DNA of 58,087 nucleotides, taken from Oscillospiraceae bacterium (GTDB taxonomy: Bacteria > Bacillota > Clostridia > Oscillospirales > Oscillospiraceae). Position numbers and translations under genes: made by a program. Location of the stretch: contig SVLU01000012.1 of the NCBI GenBank assembly GCA_015067795.1, positions 1 through 58,087 of the forward strand, given 5' to 3'. The number at the start of each line of letters is the position of its first letter. Position 1 is the first letter of the stretch. Below the pieces are notes generated by a model that saw only the letters and a list, made by a program, of their open reading frames with translations, searched no databases and was not told where the DNA came from. Of the stretch, positions 24,270 to 32,679 are shown piece by piece.

Positions 24270-25031
24270 ATGAAGCATAAAGTCATTACAATACTTATAT
24301 GTATTGTGGTGATATTTGGTGTTCTGCCTGTAACTGTGAAGGCGGATAGTATTCTTGCCGGCGGCAGGTGTGGTGAAAATCTTACATGGACCTTAAACAG
24401 CAGCTATGTGCTCATCATTTCTGGTGAAGGAGAAATGTATGATTTTGATTTAACCATGACTGAATGGGATGTACACTATGTGTTAATTGAAGATGGCGTA
24501 ACAAGCATTGGCAGTAAAGCCTTTGTGGGACGCGATGATCTGATGATGGTAATAATTCCCGACAGCGTAACGAAAATCGGTGATTATGCATTTTATGGCT
24601 GCGAAAGTCTGACAAGTATTGAAATACCCCACAGCGTTAAATATATTGGTGACTATGCTTTTGAGAATTGCGAAAATCTTAAGGAGTGCGATATTCCTGT
24701 GGGCGTTGAGTTTATTGGGAGAAGCATTTTTGCCGGAACTCCGCTTATCAAAGACACACAAGACCTGGCAGCCGAAGAAACTGACAGCGAAGCTAATGTG
24801 CAGGAAGCGGAAAACCGTACAGGTATTGAAGCTGTGTGGAATGGTATTTCCGGATGGTTCAGAGAAAAAATGGCATTTGCTTACAGCAGAGGTTTTGTTG
24901 TACTGGGGATCACGGTTTTAATTGCATTTGGAATTCGACTGTTGGCTTCCCTTTTCGACGAAAAGCCAAAGGACCCTTCGGTCACTCTGGATGAGACAGA
25001 TATTAGAATTGAAAAATGGGAAGAGTGGTAA
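24270..25031 (+). CDS. Membrane-anchored BspA-type LRR protein
   Basis: 253 aa. Signal peptide about 1-25, then the module CGENLTWTL...ISGEGEMYDF shared by the following four genes. Three to four LRR_5 (BspA/TpLRR) repeats of the type VTKIGDYAFYGCESL follow (about 75-155). Instead of a dockerin it ends with a linker, a membrane helix (GFVVLGITVLIAFGIRLLAS, about 210-230) and a charged cytoplasmic tail. It therefore stays in the cell membrane, unlike its neighbours. It starts the LRR cluster, with 47 nt to the next gene, under the CTTAA-box promoter. Binding partner unknown. Confidence 0.82.
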   Translation: MKHKVITILICIVVIFGVLPVTVKADSILAGGRCGENLTWTLNSSYVLIISGEGEMYDFDLTMTEWDVHYVLIEDGVTSIGSKAFVGRDDLMMVIIPDSVTKIGDYAFYGCESLTSIEIPHSVKYIGDYAFENCENLKECDIPVGVEFIGRSIFAGTPLIKDTQDLAAEETDSEANVQEAENRTGIEAVWNGISGWFREKMAFAYSRGFVVLGITVLIAFGIRLLASLFDEKPKDPSVTLDETDIRIEKWEEW

Positions 25032-25078
25032 AAAGCTCTTTCTGTTAAATAAATCAAAAAGGAAAAGGAGTAGAAATT

Positions 25079-28036
25079 ATGAAGAAAAGAATTTTAGCAC
25101 TTATCATGAGTCTTGTGCTTGTGTTTGGTATTCTGCCTGCAACAGCATTTGCGGCAGAAGTTATCGCAAGCGGTGAATGTGGTAACGATGTCACATGGGT
25201 TTATACCGATGACGGTATTATCACTATCTCCGGCGAAGGTCGGATGTGGGACTATGAAGAAGATGAGGTACCATCCTGGTGGGAATATACAGGATTTATT
25301 GAAAGAGTGGTAATTGAAGAGGGTGTTACATACATCGGTGATTACGCGTTCTCCAATGACAATGTAGGAACTATTGAAATTCCCGCAAGCGTAACCTCAA
25401 TCGGCGAACATATCTGCGACTTTGGGTATCTTTATGATGGATTTGACGTTGCAGAAGGAAACAGATACTTCTCCAATGATGAGGACGGCGTTCTGTACAA
25501 CAAGGACAAGACAAAGCTGATCTATATCCACGACGGTATCAGCGGCTTCTATACTGTTGCAGACAGCGTAAGAACGGTTGGGGATCATGTCGGTGCATGG
25601 AGCGTCATGGCACTTATCTTTACAGGTGATGCTCCACGCTTTGAAAACCATTCTCTGGAGAACTATAGCGGAGTTGTTTTCTATCCGGCAGGCAACTCTA
25701 CATGGACTTCAGGTTTGTTCTATCGCTTTGAGTGTGAATGGGTGTCCTATGACCCTGAGAATCCTGAATTCAAAATAACAGGGGACTGTGGTGATAACCT
25801 CACATGGGCTCTTTCTCAGAGCGGTGTACTCACCATTTCCGGTGAAGGTGAAATGTGGAGCTTTGCTTACGAATGGCCAACATGGATGCGTTATTCCGAA
25901 AGCATCAACGAAGTTGTGATCGAGGATGGCGTAACAAGTATCGGTGCATACGCGTTTGAGGAAATGTATATAGATTATGTTTCCATCCCTGCAAGTGTTG
26001 AAAGGATTGCACCTTCTGCTTTTGTAAGAGGTGTGGTATTTGAAGGCATATATGTGGATGATAACAGCGAATACTATGTAAATGATGAATATGGCGTGCT
26101 TTATGAAGATGATTTTGAAGTTCTTATTAAAGTACCTGCATCAGTAACAGGTGAGTACATTGTTCCTGAAGGCACAGCTGCTATTGAAACAGAGGCATTT
26201 TCCGGAATTGAAATAGACAGCATTGTTCTGCCTGAGACTCTTGTAAGCATCGGTGAGTATGCGTTTGAAGGATGCTACAATTTAACTGAGGTTTACATTC
26301 CTGCAAATGTTGAAATTATTGGTGATCTCGCATTCAGCAACAGCTATGGTATTGAATTCTTCGCTGTTGATGAGGATAACGAATACTATTCCAATGATGA
26401 ATACGGCGTTCTCTTCAATAAGGATAAAACGGAACTGATTATGGCGGGCAACAATACTATCGGCAGCTATACTGTTCCCGACGGTGTTGAAACTATTGCG
26501 GACTATGCATTCTCACTTTGCTACACCGGTATTCGTGACATTGAGCTTGCTGAAACGGTGGAATATATCGGTGACTTCGCATTTTGGGATTGTCATATGC
26601 TCAGTAGCATTACCCTCCCGGCGAATGTCAGATTTGTCAGCGACAACGCATTCAACGGCTGTCAAAACCTGAGAAAAATCGTTGTTGAAGGTGACAGCAT
26701 CACCTTCTCTGAGGAAGCTTTTTACGGTTTGGATAGTCTTTCCAAAATCGTCTTTACAGGCGATGCACCTTCCATTTTCGGTGATTACTTTGAATGGCCT
26801 GAGACAACTGTATACTACCCTGAAAACAACGATACATGGACAGCTGAGATCATGACAAATTACGGCGAAATGGCTGAGTTTGTTGAATATGATCCAAATG
26901 AGCCGATCGAAGATGAAATCATAGCCCGTGGCGAATGTGGTGACAATCTCACATGGGTTCTGAACGAGTATGGCCTTCTTACCATCTCCGGAACAGGTGA
27001 TATGTACGATTACGATAATTACTTCGGTGAACCTGTACCTTGGCATGAAAACCGGGGATATATTCGTGAAGTAGTAATCGAAGAGGGCGTTACAAGTATC
27101 GGTGAAGATGCGTTCTCAGAATGTGCATATATCAGCAGTGTAAGCATTCCTGAGACAGTTACATCTATTGGCATGGACTCTATTCGTGAATGTTATTATC
27201 TGAGAGAGATCTACATTCCTGCTGCTGTTGAATATATCGGTAATAGTGCATTTGCCTATAACGATAGTATGACAGCAATCTGGGTTGATGAAGATAACAG
27301 GAATTATAGAGATGAAAACGGCGTTCTGTACGACAAGAATATGACAGAGCTTATCAAGCTTCCGAGCGGTTTCATCGGTGAATATGAAGTTCCGGAAAGC
27401 GTTACCAGAGTATCTGAGTGTGCATTTATGGGCTGTTTCTATCTGACAGAGGTAACTATCGGAGAAAATGTCACATTTGTTGATGAGTTTTCCTTTAATC
27501 GCTGTGACAGTCTTGTGAGAATTACCGTTGATGAGAATAACAGATATTACAGCAGTGATGAAAACGGCGGTCTGTATAATAAGGATATGACCACCCTTTA
27601 CAAAGCACCTGCAGCACTCACTTCCTTTACGGTTCCTGCAAGTGTTAACAGACTTGGCTATGAAGCGTTTGGTGCTAACTGGGAGATGAACACCGTATAT
27701 TTTGAAGGCGATGCACCTAATATTGATTATTACACCTTCTTAGGTATGACAGCAACGATCTACTACCCTGAAAATAACGAAACATGGACTGATGTTGTTG
27801 ATCAGGAATACAGCGGTGACCTGACCTGGATCCCATATACTCCGGGCGAGCTTAAGGGTGACGTGGACATGAACGGTGTTATCACAAACGCAGACCTTGT
27901 TATGGTAGCACGTTACATCGTTGGCGTTGAAAGCGACAACGATGCCGAAATCGAGGCAAAGGGTGACGTGGACGGTAACGGCGAAGTCAACAACTCTGAC
28001 CTTGTAAGAATTGCAAGAATTATAGTTGGCGCATAA
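25079..28036 (+). CDS. Secreted BspA-type LRR protein with type I dockerin (1)
   Basis: 985 aa. Signal peptide MKKRILALIMSLVLVFGILP...AFAA. Three large modules follow, each opening with a GECGxxxTW...ISGEG unit (about 32, 235 and 615). They continue with BspA-type LRRs (VVIEEGVTSIGDYAF), inserts of the type YYSNDEYGVLYNKDKTELI, and often a unit VIFEGDAPxF...YYPENNxTWT. The C-terminal dockerin (about 925-985) has two Ca-binding loops, GDVDMNGVITNAD and GDVDGNGEVNNSD, each with an ARYIV/ARIIV helix. By family it docks to a cohesin; the LRRs are likely adhesive. No enzyme domain is visible. AAGGAG precedes the ATG. Confidence 0.9.
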   Translation: MKKRILALIMSLVLVFGILPATAFAAEVIASGECGNDVTWVYTDDGIITISGEGRMWDYEEDEVPSWWEYTGFIERVVIEEGVTYIGDYAFSNDNVGTIEIPASVTSIGEHICDFGYLYDGFDVAEGNRYFSNDEDGVLYNKDKTKLIYIHDGISGFYTVADSVRTVGDHVGAWSVMALIFTGDAPRFENHSLENYSGVVFYPAGNSTWTSGLFYRFECEWVSYDPENPEFKITGDCGDNLTWALSQSGVLTISGEGEMWSFAYEWPTWMRYSESINEVVIEDGVTSIGAYAFEEMYIDYVSIPASVERIAPSAFVRGVVFEGIYVDDNSEYYVNDEYGVLYEDDFEVLIKVPASVTGEYIVPEGTAAIETEAFSGIEIDSIVLPETLVSIGEYAFEGCYNLTEVYIPANVEIIGDLAFSNSYGIEFFAVDEDNEYYSNDEYGVLFNKDKTELIMAGNNTIGSYTVPDGVETIADYAFSLCYTGIRDIELAETVEYIGDFAFWDCHMLSSITLPANVRFVSDNAFNGCQNLRKIVVEGDSITFSEEAFYGLDSLSKIVFTGDAPSIFGDYFEWPETTVYYPENNDTWTAEIMTNYGEMAEFVEYDPNEPIEDEIIARGECGDNLTWVLNEYGLLTISGTGDMYDYDNYFGEPVPWHENRGYIREVVIEEGVTSIGEDAFSECAYISSVSIPETVTSIGMDSIRECYYLREIYIPAAVEYIGNSAFAYNDSMTAIWVDEDNRNYRDENGVLYDKNMTELIKLPSGFIGEYEVPESVTRVSECAFMGCFYLTEVTIGENVTFVDEFSFNRCDSLVRITVDENNRYYSSDENGGLYNKDMTTLYKAPAALTSFTVPASVNRLGYEAFGANWEMNTVYFEGDAPNIDYYTFLGMTATIYYPENNETWTDVVDQEYSGDLTWIPYTPGELKGDVDMNGVITNADLVMVARYIVGVESDNDAEIEAKGDVDGNGEVNNSDLVRIARIIVGA

Positions 28037-28048
28037 TCAGTAGTTGTT

Positions 28049-28074
28049 TCAGGAGGGTGCAAGCACCCTCCTGA
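28049..28074 (+). other. Intercistronic hairpin after LRR-dockerin gene 1
   Basis: Stem TCAGGAGGGTGC / GCACCCTCCTGA without a T-run, between co-directional genes 71 nt apart. A homologous hairpin follows the dockerin gene ending at 36375. It probably acts in mRNA processing or stability, not in full termination. Confidence 0.6.
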
Positions 28075-28107
28075 GCATGTCAAAGAAGCTTTTAAAGGAG
28101 TTAAGAA

Positions 28108-31100
28108 ATGAAAAGAAGAATTTTAGCACTTATCATGAGCCTTGTGCTGATGATTGGAATTCTGCCTGTAACAGCAGGGGCTGTTAACAGCGGCAAGTGC
28201 GGTAACAATCTTGTATGGACATACGCGAATAATGTGCTTACCATCAGCGGCGAAGGCCCTATGTGGGACTATGCAAACACTACTCCGGGCTGGAACACAT
28301 ATACAAGCGGAGGAAGTATTGATAGAGTTGTTTTTGAAGAAGGCGTTACATATATCGGTATTCGTGCGTTTGCGGCTGACAGAATAGACACCGTTGAGCT
28401 TTCTGCAAGTGTTGCCAAAATTGGTGACCATGCATTCAACTATGGCTACGTTAACGAAGGATTTGTTGTAGATGAAGCAAGCAGGTATTTCTCCAATGAC
28501 GAATACGGTATACTGTATAACAGCGATAAAACAGAGCTGATATATGTCCACGACGGTATCAGAGAAAACTGTATTGTCCCTGAAAGTGTTAACTCTGTTG
28601 CAGATTATATGGGTGCGTTTTTTGTTGAGGCACTGATTTTTACAGGCGATGCCCCGGCTTTCAGCAGCAATGCTTTCGGGAATTTTTCCAGTACAGCATA
28701 CTATCCTGAAGGCAACGCAACCTGGACTGCGAATGTGTTGAAAGACTACGGCGGCAGTCCGACATGGGTATCCTACGACCCTGAAAATCCTGCATTTATG
28801 CCTGAGGGTGAATGTGGCGATGATCTTGAATGGACATATTTGAATAATGTACTTATCATCAGCGGCGAAGGCCCTATGTGGGACTTTGGAAACACTACCC
28901 CGGGCTGGCGTGAATATACAAGCTCAGAAAGAATTAACAGAGTTGTAATTGAGGAAGGCGTTACATATATCGGTAATCGTACATTCTCCTCTGACAGAAT
29001 AAACACCGTTGAGCTTCCGGCAAGTGTTGCAGAAATCGGTGAGTTTGCATTCAACTATGGCTATGTTTACGAAGGATTTGTTGTAGACGAAGCAAGCAGA
29101 TATTTCTCCAATGATGAATACGGCGTACTGTACAACAGCGATAAAACAGAGCTGATATATATCCACGATGGAATTAACGGCCAGTATACTGTACCTGAAA
29201 GCGTAGAGGCTATTGCTGATTATGCAGGCGGCTGGGCTGCTGATAAGCTCATCTTTACAGGTGATGCTCCGGCTTTCGGAAACAATGCTTTCTGGCATTT
29301 TTCCGGTACAGCCTTCTATCCTGAAGACAACGAAACATGGACTGTGGATGTATTACAGAGCTACAGCGGCAATGTGATATGGGCGTCCTATGACCCTGAA
29401 AACCCTGTGTTCTCACTCACCGGTGAATGTGGTGATAATCTGACATGGGAATATGAGTATGGTGTGCTTACCATCAGCGGCGAAGGCCCTATGTGGGACT
29501 ATTCATTAGATGATGCACCTACCTGGTGCAATTATACCAGCAATGTCGACAGCGTTGTTATTGAAGAAGGCGTTACAAGCATCGGCGACTACGCATTCTC
29601 TACAAGTTCGTCATACTATATTAACATTCCGGCAAGTGTTACCGAAATCGGCGAATTTGCATTCAACTATGGATATGTTAACGCCGGTTTCTATGTAGAT
29701 GAAGCAAATGAATACTTCTCAAATGATGAATACGGTGTACTGTACAACAGGGATAAAACAGAGCTGATATATATCCATGACGGAATTGACGGAGAGTATA
29801 CTGTACCTGAAAGCGTAAAGGCTATTGCTGATTATGCAGGCGGCTGGTCTGTTGAGAAGCTCATCTTTATAGGCAATGCTCCAACCTTTGGGAGCAATGC
29901 TTTTGTGAATTTTTCCGGTATGGCATACTATCCTGAAGGCAACGCAACCTGGACTTCGGATGTATTACAGATCTGCGACAATGTAGTATGGTTATCCTAT
30001 GACCCTGAAAATCCTGAATACCTTGTTGGCGGTATGTGCGGCGATAATGTCAGATGGCAAATCACAGAAGAAGGTGTTCTCAGGATTTATGGTGAAGGTG
30101 AAATGTGGAGCTATGCACTACAATCAACATCCTGGGGAGATTATTTGGATTCCATAAATGCGATTGAGATTGAAGAGGGCGTAACAACCATAGGTGCGTA
30201 TGCATTTGAGGACATATATGCTGAATATGTAAACATACCTGCGAGCGTTGAGAGAATTGCACCTTCTGCGTTTATAGATTGTTATGTCATTGGAATTATT
30301 TCTGTTGATGAAGACAGTGAATATTACTGCAGTGATGAATACGGTGTCCTTTATGAAAAGGATCTTGAAGTTCTCATGAAGGTACCTGCTACCCTTAGTG
30401 GGGAATATGTTGTTCCTGAAGGCGTAGCGGCAATAGAAAGTGAAGCATTTTCTTCATGCGGAGTTGACCATATTACCCTGCCGGAAACTCTCATAAGCAT
30501 CGGTGAATATGCGTTCTATGACTGTGACAGCTTAAATGCAGTGTTCATTCCCGAAAATGTTGAAATCATCTGCGACCTTGCTTTTGCTGATTGTAATAAC
30601 CTGATGTTCATTGGTGTTGACGGCGGCAATGGTTATTATTCAAGCGACGAATGTGGTGTCCTTTTCACTAAGGACAAAGCAGAGCTGATAATGGCACCTA
30701 ACGATGTTGGTGAAAGCTATGTTATGCCGGATGGCGTTGAGGTAATTGCAAATTATGCTTTCAGCATTTGCACTTCCATAAGAAGCATTGAGCTTGCTGA
30801 CACGGTGGAATATATAGGTTCCTTTGCGTTTGGCGGCTGTGATGATCTCAAAAGTATTACTCTTCCAGAAAACGTAAGATATATTAGCGATTACGCATTC
30901 AGCGGCTGCGGAGGTTTGAGAAAGATCATTGTGGAAGGCAATAATATTTATTTCTCCGACAGTACCTTTGCGGGAAATTCCAACATATCCATGATTATTT
31001 TTGAAGGCAATGCTCCTTTCATTGCTGACAGCGAATTTGAATGGCCTGATGTAACGGTATACTATCCGGAAGGCAATGATACATGGACTGAAGAGCTCAT

Positions 31101-32235
31101 GACATCCTACGGTGATGCGGCCAGATTTGTTGAATATGATCCAAGTGAACCGTCCTATGAGGGAATTGCATCTCAGGGTGAATGTGGTGAAAACCTCACA
31201 TGGATACTGGACGAAAATGGTATCCTCACTATCTCGGGCGAAGGTGCGATGACGGACTATGAGGCAGAGGTTGATTACGGCGGATGCTTCGGTGATGGAG
31301 GCTGCAGCGGCGACAGCGGTTGTATCGGTAATGAAAATTTAGCACCATGGAACAGCGATGACAAGGAAATCTTAAGTGTTGTTATTGAAGAGGGCGTTAC
31401 AAGCATTGGCGATGAAGCCTTCAACGGCTGTGAAAATCTGACAGAAATGATCGTTCCGGACAGCGTGACAAGAATTGGTGCAGATGCATTCTGGAGATGC
31501 TCAAGCATTAAGGAATTTACTGTTTCGGAATACGTTACCGAAATAGGTGAAGGTGCATTTGGCTATTGTTCCGCTCTGGAAAGGATAGTGGTTGCAGAGG
31601 ACAACCAATACTATTGTACGGATGAAAACGGTATACTGTTCAACAAGGATATGACACTTATCCATCAACTTCCGGGAACGTATGCGGGGAAATATACTAT
31701 TCCGTCAAGTGTTGTAACGATTAATAATGGTGCATTTGCTTATTGCAATGGGCTGACTGAGGTAATGATACCTTACGGCGTGAAAACGATCGGTGCTAGT
31801 GCTTTTGCGGGCTGTGAAAGTCTGACAGAGCTTACAATTCCTTCAAGCGTAGAGACGGTTGGTTCACTTGCTCTGTTTTGTCCAAATCTGATTGAGCTTA
31901 GATTTGAGGGAGATGCACCGGAATTTGGTGAAATGACAATGTTTAACGATGGCTTGACTATCTACTATCCTGAGGACTACACTTCCTGGAACGATGTGAT
32001 TGCGGCTGTTGATGACGATACTCTTACATGGATTGCATACACCCCACATCCGCGGGGCGATGTGGACGGTAGCGGTCAGATCACAAACGCAGACCTTGTT
32101 ATGGTAGCACGTTACATCGTTGGCGTTGAAAGCGACAATGATGCCGCAATCGAGGCAAAGGGTGACGTGGACGGAGATGGCGAGATCGCCAACGCTGACC
32201 TTGTAAGAATTGCAAGAATTATAGTTGGTTTTTAA
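28108..32235 (+). CDS. Secreted BspA-type LRR protein with type I dockerin (2)
   Basis: 1375 aa, the largest of the cluster. Signal peptide 1-26. The first three modules (about 27-235, 235-435, 435-635) are close copies of one about 200-residue unit: GECG...ISGEGPMWD, LRR, SNDEYGVLYNSDKTELI, VPESV, FTGDAP...YYPEGNxTWT, YDPENP. Two longer modules follow. Near residue 1060 there is a Cys/Gly insert (GGCFGDGGCSGDSGCIG) not seen in the siblings. The dockerin (about 1315-1375) has loops GDVDGSGQITNAD and GDVDGDGEIANAD. AAAGGAG precedes the ATG. Probably co-transcribed with the two genes upstream. Confidence 0.9.
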   Translation: MKRRILALIMSLVLMIGILPVTAGAVNSGKCGNNLVWTYANNVLTISGEGPMWDYANTTPGWNTYTSGGSIDRVVFEEGVTYIGIRAFAADRIDTVELSASVAKIGDHAFNYGYVNEGFVVDEASRYFSNDEYGILYNSDKTELIYVHDGIRENCIVPESVNSVADYMGAFFVEALIFTGDAPAFSSNAFGNFSSTAYYPEGNATWTANVLKDYGGSPTWVSYDPENPAFMPEGECGDDLEWTYLNNVLIISGEGPMWDFGNTTPGWREYTSSERINRVVIEEGVTYIGNRTFSSDRINTVELPASVAEIGEFAFNYGYVYEGFVVDEASRYFSNDEYGVLYNSDKTELIYIHDGINGQYTVPESVEAIADYAGGWAADKLIFTGDAPAFGNNAFWHFSGTAFYPEDNETWTVDVLQSYSGNVIWASYDPENPVFSLTGECGDNLTWEYEYGVLTISGEGPMWDYSLDDAPTWCNYTSNVDSVVIEEGVTSIGDYAFSTSSSYYINIPASVTEIGEFAFNYGYVNAGFYVDEANEYFSNDEYGVLYNRDKTELIYIHDGIDGEYTVPESVKAIADYAGGWSVEKLIFIGNAPTFGSNAFVNFSGMAYYPEGNATWTSDVLQICDNVVWLSYDPENPEYLVGGMCGDNVRWQITEEGVLRIYGEGEMWSYALQSTSWGDYLDSINAIEIEEGVTTIGAYAFEDIYAEYVNIPASVERIAPSAFIDCYVIGIISVDEDSEYYCSDEYGVLYEKDLEVLMKVPATLSGEYVVPEGVAAIESEAFSSCGVDHITLPETLISIGEYAFYDCDSLNAVFIPENVEIICDLAFADCNNLMFIGVDGGNGYYSSDECGVLFTKDKAELIMAPNDVGESYVMPDGVEVIANYAFSICTSIRSIELADTVEYIGSFAFGGCDDLKSITLPENVRYISDYAFSGCGGLRKIIVEGNNIYFSDSTFAGNSNISMIIFEGNAPFIADSEFEWPDVTVYYPEGNDTWTEELMTSYGDAARFVEYDPSEPSYEGIASQGECGENLTWILDENGILTISGEGAMTDYEAEVDYGGCFGDGGCSGDSGCIGNENLAPWNSDDKEILSVVIEEGVTSIGDEAFNGCENLTEMIVPDSVTRIGADAFWRCSSIKEFTVSEYVTEIGEGAFGYCSALERIVVAEDNQYYCTDENGILFNKDMTLIHQLPGTYAGKYTIPSSVVTINNGAFAYCNGLTEVMIPYGVKTIGASAFAGCESLTELTIPSSVETVGSLALFCPNLIELRFEGDAPEFGEMTMFNDGLTIYYPEDYTSWNDVIAAVDDDTLTWIAYTPHPRGDVDGSGQITNADLVMVARYIVGVESDNDAAIEAKGDVDGDGEIANADLVRIARIIVGF
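28180..30010 (+). repeat. Three tandem about 600-bp coding repeats in LRR-dockerin gene 2
   Basis: Units begin near 28180, 28805 and 29420. Stretches such as AGCGGCGAAGGCCCTATGTG and the SNDEYG segment are conserved at DNA level, so the copies arose by recent intragenic duplication. Confidence 0.75.
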
Positions 32236-32261
32236 TACTAATTCAGCTTTTTTCATTTTTA

Positions 32262-32302
32262 GCCGGAGATGGTATCACTCTATTTTTACCGCCATCTCCG
32301 GC
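32262..32302 (+). terminator. Hairpin 1 after LRR-dockerin gene 2
   Basis: Stem GCCGGAGATGG / CCATCTCCGGC with a 19-nt loop, about 27 nt after the stop. The T-run is poor, so it may act together with the next hairpin. Confidence 0.55.
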
Positions 32303-32313
32303 AACTCCAAAAG

Positions 32314-32345
32314 TCAAGCCCTGTCCCGAGAGGAACAGGGCTTGA
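32314..32345 (+). terminator. Hairpin 2 after LRR-dockerin gene 2
   Basis: Stem TCAAGCCCTGT / ACAGGGCTTGA with a 10-nt loop. Together with the preceding hairpin it separates the 24270-32235 unit from the next promoter. Confidence 0.55.
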
Positions 32346-32470
32346 TATAGATAGTTTTAAACTGAAAAAAGCATAAAAATTGCAATTCAAATGACAAAAT
32401 TTTCGACATGGAAGATTTGTAATGCGATTTGATTTATATCAAAAATTAGTTAAAACAAATCATAAGAAAG

Positions 32471-32541
32471 TCTTAAGAAACTGTCGGCAAATCTTAAGAT
32501 TGCTTAATAATTATTGATATTAAAAAATGAAGTGATACAAT
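32471..32541 (+). promoter_or_regulatory. CTTAA-box promoter of the SBP-LRR-dockerin gene
   Basis: CTTAAG at 32472 and 32493 and CTTAAT at 32503; extended -10 TGA-TACAAT (-10 at 32536-32541), 33 bp after the start of the last box as at 24117/24150. From TCTTAAGATT through CTTAATAATTAT the two regions differ at one position. The long leader (32542-32679) has further CTTAAG motifs near 32579 and 32620 and no open frame. Confidence 0.6.
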
Positions 32542-32679
32542 AAGAATCAGAAATTCTTCAATATGTTGTCTAAAGATTCTTAAGCGTTCCTTAGCCATCG
32601 TGGGGGAAGGTTTTAGGATGCTTAAGAGTCTTTGACATAGATCAATTATCCAATAATATTTATGCAAAGGAGTAAAGAA

